Shown here piece after piece: positions 54,501 through 62,331 of a DNA stretch of 64,000 nt. The translations under genes were made by a program, and so were the position numbers. The notes under the pieces are model-generated. The model was not told the DNA's origin. It did no database searches and saw nothing but the letters and a program-made list of their open reading frames with translations. Position 1 is the first letter of the stretch; the number at the start of each line of letters is the position of its first letter. The stretch is from Tupaia tana. Taxonomy: Eukaryota > Chordata > Mammalia > Scandentia > Tupaiidae. Location of the stretch: NCBI GenBank assembly GCA_026018925.1, contig JAKSZU010000137.1, positions 462,333 to 526,332 of the forward strand, in the 5' to 3' direction.

Positions 54501-55580
54501 AACACCTAGCTCTCCTTCTCCCCCCATACTGTCCAGGACTGCCAGAAAGCAATAGGCTCTCCTGCAAACCTCTGGCCGGCAAGGGACACTGAGGGAGGGT
54601 CACCTCTGACCCCCACCTCACTTCCAGACCCCCAGGCCCCAGACTCCACCTTCTAGACTATCCAGGACTGCCAGAAGGCAATAGGCTCTCCTGCAAGCCT
54701 CTGGCCGGCAAGGGACACTGAGGGAGGGTCACCTCTGACCCCCACCTCACTTCCAGACCCCCAGGCCCCAGACTCCACCTTCTAGACTATCCAGGACTGC
54801 CAGAAGGCAATAGGCTCTCCTGCAAGCCTCTGGCCATCAAGGGACACTGAGGGAGGGTCACCTCTGACCCCCACCTCACTTCCAGACCCCCAGGCCCCAG
54901 ACTCCACCTTCTAGACTATCCAGGACTGCCAGAAGGCAATAGGCTCTCCTGCAAGCCTCTGGCCGTCAAGGGACACTGAGGGAGGGTCACCTCTGACCCC
55001 CACCTCACTTCCCGTCCCCAGGCCCAAGACTCCACCTTGTAGGTAGGTAGCCAGGATTTCCTTGAGGCGGTTTTTTTTTCAATCTTGAAACCCCTGCATT
55101 CCCTTGTTAACACCTAGCTCTCCTTCTCCCCCCAGACTGTCCAGGACTGCCAGAAGGCAATAGGCTCTCCTGCAAGCCTCTGGCTGGCAAGGGACACTGA
55201 GGGAGGGTCACCTCTGACCCCCACCTCACTTCCAGACCCCCAGGCCCCAGACTCCACCTTCTAGGTAGGTAACCATGATTTCCTTGAGTCGGTTTTTTTT
55301 TCTCTCTTGAAACCCCTGCATTCCCTTGTTAACACCTAGCTCTCCTTCTCCCCCCACACTGTCCAGGACTGCCAGAAGGCAATAGGCTCTCCTGCAAGCC
55401 TCTGGCCGGCAAGGGACACTGGGGGAGGGTCACCTCTGACCCCCACCTCACTTCCAGACCCTCAGGCCCCCAGACTCCACCTTCTAGGTAGGTAGCCAGG
55501 ATTTCCTTGAGGCGGTTTTTTTTTTCTCTCTTGAAACCCCTGCATTCCCTTGTTAACACCTAGCTCTCCTTCTCCCCCCA
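45541..55580 (+). repeat. Copy 2 of the tandem duplication (~10.04 kb)
   Basis: Offset from copy 1 is about 10,970-10,973 bp up to about 48.9 kb and about 10,040-10,048 bp beyond it. The step is a 925-bp deletion whose breakpoint lies in the T-run of the module at 48881. Bases before the T-run match 37908 and bases after it match 38833. The first module, at 45541, begins ACTATCC although it follows an intron-like module; it matches 34570 and marks the recombination joint. Confidence 0.92.
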
Positions 55581-55581
55581 G

Positions 55582-56283
55582 ACTGTCCAGGACTGCCAGA
55601 AGGCAATAGGCTCTCCTGCAAGCCTCTGGCCAGCAAGGGACACTGAGGGAGGGTCACCTCTGACCCCCACCTCACTTCCAGACCCCCAGGCCCCAGACTC
55701 CACCTTCTAGACTATCCAGGACTGCCAGAAGGCAATAGGCTCTCCTGCAATCCTCTGGCCGGCAAGGGACACTGAGGGAGGGTCACCTCTGACCCCCACC
55801 TCACTTCCCGACCCCCAGGCCCCAGACTCCACCTCCTAGGTACGTAGCCAGGATTTCCTTGATGCGGTTTTTTTTTCTCTCTTGAAACCCCTGCATTCCC
55901 TTGTTAACACCTAGCTCTCCTTCTCCCCCCAGACTGTCCAGGACTGCCAGAAGGCAATAGGCTCTCCTGCAAGCCTCTGGCCAGCAAGGGACACTGAGGG
56001 AGGGTCACCTCTGACCCCCACCTCACTTCCAGACCCCCAGGCCCCAGACTCCACCTTCTAGACTATCCAGGACTGCCAGAAGGCAATAGGCTCTCCTGCA
56101 ATCCTCTGGCCGGCAAGGGACACTGAGGGAGGGTCACCTCTGACCCCCACCTCACTTCCCGACCCCCAGGCCCCAGACTCCACCTCCTAGGTACGTAGCC
56201 AGGATTTCCTTGATGCGGTTTTTTTTTCTCTCTTGAAACCCCTGCATTCCCTTGTTAACACCTAGCTCTCCTTCTCCCCCCAT
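55582..56283 (+). repeat. Recent 351-bp tandem duplication at the right end of the array
   Basis: Positions 55582-55932 and 55933-56283 are nearly identical 351-bp units, each two 129-bp modules plus one intron-like module. Both carry the rare TGCAATCCTCTGG, CCACCTCCTAG and donor GTACGT variants. The most obvious difference is the last base: AG at 55931-55932 and AT at 56282-56283. Three more modules of ordinary type follow before the array ends. Confidence 0.9.
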
Positions 56284-56727
56284 ACTGTCCAGGACTGCCA
56301 GAAGGCAATAGGCTCTCCTGCAAGCCTCTGGCCGGCAAGGGACACTGGGGGAGGGTCACCTCTGACCCCCACCTCACTTCCAGACCCCCAGGCCCCAGAC
56401 TCCACCTTCTAGGTAGGTAGCCAGGATTTCCTTGAGGCGGTTTTTTTTTCTCTCTTGAAACCCCTGCATTCCCTTGTTAACACCTAGCTCTCCTTCTCCC
56501 CCCAGACTGTCCAGGACTGCCAGAATGCAATAGGCTCTCCTGCAAGCCTCTGGCCCGCAAGGGACACTGGGGGAGGGTCACCTCTGACCACCACCTCACT
56601 TCCAGACCCCCAGGCCCCAGACTCCACCTTCTAGGTAGGTAGCCAGGATTTCCTTGAGGCGGTTTTTTTTTCTCTCTTGAAACCCCTGCATTCCCTTGTT
56701 AACACCTAGCTCTCCTTCTCCCCCCAG

Positions 56728-56776
56728 ACTGTCCAGGACTGCCAGAAGGCAATAGGCTCTCCTGCAAGCCTCTGGC
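56728..56776 (+). repeat. Truncated last 129-bp module at the array/L1 joint
   Basis: This module follows the last intron-like module (56635-56727). It matches the consensus for 49 bases through CCTCTGGC and then switches without a gap to the L1 leader (GAAATCGCACGCC). No A-tail, duplicated target or other linker is visible at the joint. Confidence 0.9.
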
Positions 56777-57152
56777 GAAATCGCACGCCGCCCTAATGCG
56801 CGGCGCACAACTTTTCCTTTATTTTTCTGTGTTGTCTTTCCTTTAGTTGCATATTGTCCTCTCCTCCTTATTTTTTAACGTGCCAGACAGACTAGACAGG
56901 TCCAGAATCATATATCTGAAATTTCCTAGGAAGTTAAGTGTCTCTGGGATCCTCCCTAGTACTGATCCCCTTTGAAAAAGGAGATACTGCTTGTTAGACC
57001 CTTCTGTAGAGTTCCGCTCCTGAAAACACATTGGTAAAAACAACAGAAGAGAGACTTCAACAAACAGCTATTCCCATCAAAAAGGAAAGACTCTTACTTC
57101 TCGTGGGACAAAAGTTCTCCCAAGAGGTCTTTAAAAGGGAAGTAATCTTCCA
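56777..57152 (+). promoter_or_regulatory. L1 5' leader (tether-like), CpG-rich start
   Basis: Non-repeated DNA between the array and the ORF1 start. The first 30 bases hold seven CG dinucleotides (56776-56805), unlike the rest of the leader, and could form a short GC hairpin (stem about 56786-56791 with 56800-56805). Next comes a T-rich segment ending CTTTAG at 56846 that looks like a 3' splice site, then AT-rich DNA with no long ORF in the sense strand. In monomer-type L1s such as mouse this interval is called the tether. Its role as part of the L1 5'UTR is inferred from position and orientation; no promoter element was recognised with certainty. Confidence 0.65.
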
Positions 57153-58112
57153 ATGGCTAAAAGTAGAAAAAGAGCCCCAGGTCTGAATAAACAAGAAAAT
57201 ATGTCTCCAACAAAGGAAAATGCCCCTCCATGTCTCGTAAATATGGAGGACGTTACCAAAATGACAGACACAGAATTTCGAACATTCATGGTGACCAAAT
57301 TCTGTGAATTGGAAAAAAAAAGAGACAACGAACTACAGGAAATTAGGAAGTCCTTCCAGGATATGAAAGAAGAAATGGATACTCTGAGAAAGAATCAGGT
57401 GGAACTATTAGAGATAAAGTCTATAATACAAGAAATCAAAAACTCTCTGGAAAGTATTAAGAGCCGATTAGACCATGCTGAAGATCGAATCTCTGATGTA
57501 GAAGATAAAACCTCTGATCTAGAAAAAAACTACAAAAAGATCGAGAAAATAACTAAAAAACATGAGGATAATATACGAGAAATACTAGACTCTATTAGAC
57601 GCCCAAACATCAGAATAATCGGCATCCCAGAAGGTGAAGAAACTAATAGCGGAATGGAAAATCTATTCCATGACATCTTGGAAGAAAATTTCCCAAGCCT
57701 AGAGAGGCACCGAACCATCCGGACCCAAGAAATACAAAGGACCCCAAATAGAATCAACCCCAGAAGATCTTCCCCAAGGCACATCTTAGCCAGGCTGTCT
57801 AACATCAGAGAAAAAGACATGATACTAAAACTGGCAAGAGAGAAACGAGAAGTAACTTACAAAGGCCATCCCATAAGACTAACACCAGACCTTTCATCAG
57901 AAACAATGCAAGCAAGAAAAGAATGGGAAGACATACTGAAAGTGTTAAGAGAGAAACAATTTCAGCCAAGACTATTATACCCTGCAAGATTATCCTTCAT
58001 TTGGGAAAAAAAGCTTAAAATCTTCTCAGACAAACAAAACCTGAAAGAATTTGCCAACACCAGACCAGCTCTTCAAGAAATCCTGAAGAAAGTACTGTTC
58101 CAGGAAAACTAA
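57153..58112 (+). CDS. L1 ORF1p, RNA-binding chaperone, intact frame
   Basis: This frame encodes 319 residues, slightly shorter than the 338 of human ORF1p. The family protein forms coiled-coil trimers, binds L1 RNA in cytoplasmic particles and acts as a nucleic-acid chaperone. Visible layout: a basic N-terminus (residues 1-12), a heptad-rich coiled coil from about 40 to 147 (for example LEIKSIIQEIKNSLESIKSR from 86), an RRM beginning RRPNIRIIGIPEGEE at 149-163, the conserved QEIQRTPNRINPRRSSPRH at 192-210, and a C-terminal domain with YKGHPIRLTPDLSSE at 236-250. The ATG at 57153 is chosen because it gives the basic start usual in the family, and the element's second copy aligns to it. No internal stop or frame change is present. 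ORF2 begins 44 bp downstream. Whether it is expressed cannot be seen. Confidence 0.93.
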   Translation: MAKSRKRAPGLNKQENMSPTKENAPPCLVNMEDVTKMTDTEFRTFMVTKFCELEKKRDNELQEIRKSFQDMKEEMDTLRKNQVELLEIKSIIQEIKNSLESIKSRLDHAEDRISDVEDKTSDLEKNYKKIEKITKKHEDNIREILDSIRRPNIRIIGIPEGEETNSGMENLFHDILEENFPSLERHRTIRTQEIQRTPNRINPRRSSPRHILARLSNIREKDMILKLAREKREVTYKGHPIRLTPDLSSETMQARKEWEDILKVLREKQFQPRLLYPARLSFIWEKKLKIFSDKQNLKEFANTRPALQEILKKVLFQEN

Positions 58113-58156
58113 AGATGCAACAGCCAGAAACAAAGAAATAACAGGCAATTAAGACA

Positions 58157-58855
58157 ATGGCTAACTTAAATGTCGGTACAGATCCTGTAACATCGATAAT
58201 AACATTGAATGTTAATGGGTTAAATTCTCCAATCAAGAGACACAGACTGGCTGAATGGATAAAAAAACAGAAACCCTCTATCTGTTGCCTACAAGAAACC
58301 CACCTCATGGAAAAAGACATACATAGACTGAAAGTGAAGGGTTGGAAAAAGGTTTTCCATGCAGTTGGGAACCAAAAAAGAGCTGGAGTTGCGATACTAA
58401 TTTCTGACAAAATAGGCTTTAAAACAAAAAGTGTCCGAAGAGACAAAGAAGGGCACTACATCATAGTAAAAGGCTCTATAGATCGAGAAGATATAACGCT
58501 TATTAATATCTATGCTCCTAACACAGGAGCACCCAAATATGTGAAGGAAAGATTGTTAGATCTGAAAGGGGAGATAGACTGCAACACACTAATTGTTGGA
58601 GATCTCAACACCGCATTATCCCCTCTGGACAGATCATCTAGGCAAAAAATAGGTAGAGAGATCAAGGATCTAAATGATACCATAAACCAATTGGACTTAA
58701 CAGACATCTATAGAACTTTCCACCCAAAAACCACAAGATATAGTTTTTTCTCACCCCGACATGGAACTTTCTCGAAGATTGACCACATCATAGGACACAA
58801 AGCAAGCCTCTGCAGATTCAGAGGCATAGAAACTATTTTCCAGCATCTTCTCTGA
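58157..58855 (+). pseudogene. L1 ORF2p endonuclease part, cut off by a frame change
   Basis: The ORF2 start gives an APE-type endonuclease, which in active L1 nicks the genomic target. Catalytic-site residues are at the expected places: N18 in ITLNVNGLN, E47 in LQETHL, D149 and N151 in VGDLNT, and D209 in SKIDHI, each shifted by +4 from human numbering. The frame ends after 232 codons at TGA 58853-58855, because one extra base (net) lies between 58830 and 58850. The SDH motif with the last catalytic histidine is encoded just after the shift in the next frame (58851 on). The start follows ORF1 with a 44-bp spacer. Confidence 0.93.
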
Positions 58856-60980
58856 CCATGATGGAATTAAACTCGAGTTTAATTTCAAGAGAAATCCTCA
58901 AAAATACCTAAAAACATGGAAACTAAATAACCTACTCCTGAATGACTCCACTATTACCCAAGAAATAAAGTCCGAAATCAAAAGATTCATGGAAGCCAAT
59001 GACAATGAAGATACAAGTTTCAATAATCTTTGGGACACTGCCAAAGCAGTCATAAGAGGGAAGTTCATAGCAATTAGTGCACATAAGAGGAAGACAGAGA
59101 AAAGGCTAATGGATCACCTAACATCAAGCCTTAGAGAATTGGAAAAGCAACAGCAAAAAAATCCAAAAAATTACAGGAGAAAGGAAATAATAAAGATCCG
59201 AGCAGAAATAAATGAAATAGAAAATAAACGTACTATACAGAAAGTAAGTGAAAGCAAAAGCTGGTTCTTTGAAAGGATAAACAAAATTGATACCCCACTA
59301 GCGAGACTTATTAAGAAGAAGAGAGAAAGGAACCAGGTGAATCAAATCTGCAATGAGGCTGGTAACATAACAACAGACATAGTAGAAATTCAAAACATCA
59401 TTAGAGGATACTTTGAACATCTATATGCTAAGAAACAAGATAATCTGGATGAGATGGACAAATTCCTGGACAAATATAATCTACCAAGAATGAGCCAGGA
59501 AGAAATAGAAAGTCTGAATAGGCCCATAACAAGCCAGGAAATTGAATCACTAATAAGTAACCTCCCAACAAAGAAAAGCCCTGGCCCCGATGGATTCACT
59601 TCTGAATTCTACAAAACTTTCAAAGAAGAGTTAACTCCCATTCTGCTCAAATTATTTCTAAAGATCCAAAAGGGTGAATCTCTCCCTAATTCATTCTATG
59701 AAGCCTCTGTCACCCTCATCCTCAAAACAGATAAGGACAGGACAAGGAAGGAAAACTATAGACCAATATTTCTGATGAACATAGACTCAAAGATTCTCAA
59801 CAAGATACTAGCAAATCGTATTCAACAACTTATACAGAAGATCATACACCATGATCAGGTAGGCTTTATTCCAGGAATGCAAGGTTGGTTCAACATACAC
59901 AAAACCATAAACATAATACACCATATTAATAGGAAGAAAGACAAAAACCATATGGTCATATCGATTGACGCAGAAAAAGCATTTGATAAGATACAACATC
60001 CCTTCATGATCAAGACTCTTAGCAAAATTGGCATAGAAGGGCCATTTCTCAATACAATAAAAGCCATCTATGAAAAACCCATAGCGAACATCATCCTGAA
60101 TGGAGAAAAGCTGAAAGCTTTCCCACTAAACACAGGAACAAGACAAGGATGCCCACTTTCTCCTCTCCTTTTCAACATAGTTCTGGAAGTCCTCGCCAAT
60201 GCAATCAGAAAAGAGGAAAAAATAAAGGGCATTCGAATAGGAAAAGAAGAGGTGAAACTCTCTCTATTTGCAGATGACATGATTGTATACATAGAAGACC
60301 CAATGGTCTCCATGGAAAAACTACTGGAAGTAATACATGAATTCATTAAAGTTGCAGGATATAAAATCAATATACAGAAATCGATAGCATTTCTGTATAC
60401 GAACAACAGGCAGACTGAGATAGAACTGAAAAAACTTATTCCGTTTACCATAGCCACTAAAAGTATAAGATATTTAGGAATAAATCTAACCAAAGAAGTT
60501 AAAGACCTCCACAAGGAAAACTATGAGAAGGTAAAAAAAGAAATTGAAAATGACACAAAAAAATGGAAGGACATCCCATGTTCATGGATTGGAAGAGTTA
60601 ATATAATCAAAATGGCAATTCTACCCAAATTAATCTACCTATTTAATGCAATGCCAATCAAAGTACCAGACACATTCTTCACAGATCTAGAAAAGACAAT
60701 CTTAAAATTTGTCTGGAATCATAAAAGACCCCGTATTGCCAAAGCACTTCTACACAAGAAGAATGGAGTGGGTGGCATCTCAATCCCCGATCCAAAAATG
60801 TATTACAAAGCTGTGGTAATAAAGACAGCATGGTATTGGCACAGAAACAGACATGTGGACCAATGGAACAGAATAGAGTCCCCAGAAATAAGTGCCCAAA
60901 CATACAGTCAACTGATCTTTGACAAGGGGTACCAGTCAATCCAGTGGGAAAATGAAAGCCTCTTCAGCAAGTGGTGCTGA
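58830..60980 (+). pseudogene. L1 ORF2p reverse-transcriptase part, ends at an in-frame TGA
   Basis: This is the continuation of ORF2 in the third frame, from the SDHDG motif at 58851 to TGA at 60978-60980. Recognisable landmarks are [36 protein letters not shown] (position 5 of the usual NYRPISL is F here), [33 protein letters not shown] with the first catalytic aspartate, [16 protein letters not shown], and the catalytic [11 protein letters not shown] at about 60261-60293. All catalytic aspartates are kept. The stop falls inside the conserved NKWCWENW-type motif: here KWC is followed by TGA in place of the usual tryptophan codon, consistent with a single TGG-to-TGA change. Confidence 0.93.
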
Positions 60981-62016
60981 AGAAACTGGACTTCCACTTG
61001 CAGAAAGATGAATCTGAACCCCTACCTCTCTCCTTTGACAAGAATCAAGTCAAGGTGGATCAAGGATCTAAATCTAAGACCTCAAACTATAAAGCTGCTC
61101 CTGGAGAATGCTGGGGAAACTCTGGGAGACATTGGTGTAGGGAAAGACTTCCTAAAGAAGACACTCAAAGCAGAGTCCATCGTCCACAAAATAGACAAGT
61201 GGGATTCCATCAGAATAAGAAGTTTCTGCACGGCCAAAGACACAGTAGTTAGTGTGAATCGACAGCCCTCAGAATGGGAAAATATTTTTGTAAATGTTGC
61301 ATCAGATAAGGGACTGATAACCAGAATACACAAGGAACTAAAAAAGGTGTTTGGAAAAAAGATGATCAACCCTATTAAAAGATGGGAGAAGGAGATGAAG
61401 AAAACACTCTCTAAAGATGACATACGAATGGCCAAAAGGCATATGAAAAAATGTTCAACCTCCCTCATCGTAAGGGAAATGCAGATAAAAACAACAATGA
61501 GGTACCACCTAACCCCAGTCAGATTGTCTAATATTAAAAAAAACAAAAAATGATAAGTGTTGGCGGGGGTGTGGTGAAAGGGGAACTCTTTTACACTGCT
61601 GGTGGGAATGTAGATTGGTCCAACCACTGTGGAGAATAATTTGGAGATTCCTCAAAAATCTACAGATAGATCTGCCATATGATCCAGAGATCCCACTCCT
61701 CGGTATCTACCCAAAGGACAGAAGAATTCTTCATTGGAAAAGTGCGTGCACATCGATGTTTATTGCGGCACTATTCACAATTGCTAAGTCATGGAACCAA
61801 CCCAGATGTCCCCGTATGGAGGAATGGATTGAAAAACTGTGGCACATATACTCTATGGAATACTACTCAGCCCTAAAAACCAACAGAGCCCTGGCTTTTG
61901 ACAGAAAGTGGAAGAATATGGAAGATGTACTGCTGAGTGAGGCAAGCCAGACTATGAAGGAGAGACATTGTATGTCCCCACTTAACATATACCGTTTGTC
62001 TGCATTCTATGTCTGA
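60981..62016 (+). pseudogene. L1 ORF2p C-terminal part with a second frame change
   Basis: Sequence after the TGA remains L1-like in the same frame up to 61553 (for example [50 protein letters not shown]). It then shifts by one base in an A-rich run at about 61535-61551. The third segment, in frame from 61552, carries the cysteine-rich C-terminal motif (CWRGCGERGTLLHCWWEC, CX3C...HX4C) at about 61558-61611, then LVQPLW, PEIPLLGIYP, MFIAALFTIAKSWNQP and WHIYSMEYYSALK. The final stop is TGA at 62014-62016. With two frame changes and a nonsense codon, no complete ORF2p can be made. Confidence 0.92.
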
Positions 62017-62257
62017 AACTGATTGACTAACAGTTGAACAAACACAAGAGATGGGTGTGAATGTCAGATGAGGTGTATGTGGAGGAGTGTGGCCCAACGA
62101 AATACATTTAGAGAAGGGATACAGAGGTAGAGCATTGACTGGATGGGGAGGTGTGGTGTTATCTGTTGAAGATATTTCGATCAACGGGTCTGGGGAGAAA
62201 TGTTCACATATCGAAATGGTCTCATTGTAAACCAAACAATATGATTGAAAGTATATA
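62017..62257 (+). other. L1 3' untranslated region
   Basis: Non-coding DNA from the ORF2 stop to the A-rich tail. It contains G-rich patches such as GGTGTATGTGGAGGAGTGTGG (about 62071-62091) and GGATGGGGAGGTGTGGTG (about 62141-62158), in keeping with the G-rich 3'UTR segments of mammalian L1. It has no resemblance to the 3' end of the element that follows, so the two belong to different subfamilies. Confidence 0.8.
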
Positions 62258-62302
62258 CAAAAATAAATAAATAAAAAAATAAATAAATTAAAAAAAAAAA
62301 AA
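62258..62302 (+). repeat. A-rich tail of the L1 with (AAAT)n structure
   Basis: About 45 bases made of AAAATAAATAAATA units followed by a pure A-run, ending at G 62303. AATAAA hexamers usable as polyadenylation signals are embedded in it. This is the 3' end of the reverse-transcribed RNA. Immediately after it comes sequence reading into another ORF1. Confidence 0.92.
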
Positions 62303-62331
62303 GAATTTGAAAGAAACACGCCATTCATCAG

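Larger units (their letters stand above)
190..56727 (+). repeat. Map of all 144 intron-like modules
   Basis: Start positions (the G of GTAGGT or its equivalent): 190, 412, 894, 1386, 1995, 2217, 2440, 3050, 3273, 3754, 3976, 4585, 4807, 5288, 5639, 5990, 6215, 6697, 7306, 7528, 7750, 8488, 8712, 8934, 9544, 10026, 10506, 10857, 11080, 11563, 12172, 12395, 12617, 13226, 13448, 13910, 14261, 14483, 15221, 15443, 16050, 16402, 16627, 17110, 17720, 17942, 18551, 19032, 19255, 19736, 20089, 20569, 20791, 21014, 21495, 21846, 22068, 22806, 23027, 23634, 23985, 24209, 24693, 25301, 26039, 26520, 26742, 27222, 27573, 27795, 28404, 28626, 29233, 29713, 30064, 30415, 31024, 31634, 31856, 32466, 32688, 33296, 33518, 34127, 34349, 34960, 35312, 35534, 36021, 36372, 36594, 37205, 37686, 37908, 38260, 38611, 38833, 39442, 39664, 40272, 40494, 40845, 41069, 41679, 41902, 42511, 42991, 43213, 43565, 44175, 44397, 45003, 45225, 45447, 45928, 46280, 46504, 46990, 47341, 47565, 48177, 48659, 48881, 49491, 49713, 50321, 50543, 50894, 51115, 51724, 51946, 52555, 53034, 53256, 53606, 54215, 54437, 55043, 55265, 55488, 55840, 56191, 56413, 56635. 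Number of 129-bp modules following each, in the same order and grouped by ten: 1334114131 4132213411 5114332134 1141321514 2134143132 3113215142 1345313214 1432244141 4141421321 4312214141 2141431241 4113213214 3141412141 4312414112 211. The count is by eye; positions may be off by a base or two. Confidence 0.85.
1..56776 (+). repeat. Two-module tandem satellite array, incomplete at the left edge
   Basis: The whole stretch is a head-to-tail array with no interruption by other DNA. Two modules alternate: a 129-bp module running from 'actatccaggactgcc' to 'ccagactccaccttctag', and a 93-95-bp T- and C-rich module inserted between some of them, giving a 223-bp compound unit. By hand count there are about 335 complete 129-bp modules and 144 of the smaller ones, all in one orientation. 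Copies are very similar, differing by scattered substitutions and rare small indels, and sharing of variants shows repeated unequal exchange. The array begins before base 1 and ends inside a 129-bp module at 56776, where an L1 leader begins. The plus strand is C-rich with few TA steps, which leaves long spurious open frames on both strands. No gene is supported here. I do not recognise the repeat family. Confidence 0.97.
56777..62302 (+). mobile_element. LINE-1 retrotransposon with leader, ORF1, damaged ORF2, 3'UTR and A-tail
   Basis: An autonomous non-LTR retrotransposon of the mammalian L1 clade that moves by target-primed reverse transcription. Order on the plus strand: 376-bp leader, ORF1 (57153-58112), 44-bp spacer, ORF2 (58157-62016, two frame changes and one in-frame stop), about 240 bp of 3'UTR and an A-rich tail. 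ORF2 at about 1,285 codons is close to the usual ~1,275, so the body is essentially full length. I see no target-site duplication in the window: the DNA right of the tail belongs to a second L1-type element, while the DNA left of the leader is the satellite array. The true 5' end may therefore lie inside or beyond the array. Confidence 0.96.

Noticed and set aside
1-56776. CRISPR array, because of regular repeats.
   Set aside because: There are no unique spacers, both module types are repeated, no cas genes are present, and the context is mammalian.
1-56776. Classical centromeric (alpha-type) or telomeric satellite.
   Set aside because: Unit lengths of 129 and 223 bp, GC-rich composition and absence of TTAGGG tracts do not fit. 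No CENP-B-box-like motif was noticed, though I could not search exhaustively.
56760-56790. L1 truncated at its 5' end and inserted into the satellite at 56777.
   Set aside because: Not excluded, but disfavoured: no satellite resumes after the L1 tail, no target duplication is seen at the joint, and the leader appears nearly complete with a CpG-rich start.
57131-60939. Minus-strand open frames over the L1 (for example 57530-57820, 60068-60514, 61082-61627).
   Set aside because: They are antisense shadows of ORF1 and ORF2, with no independent family resemblance.
60971-61252. A 93-codon plus-strand frame beginning just before the ORF2 stop.
   Set aside because: It is out of frame with the recognisable ORF2 C-terminal sequence, which continues in the 60981-61553 frame.
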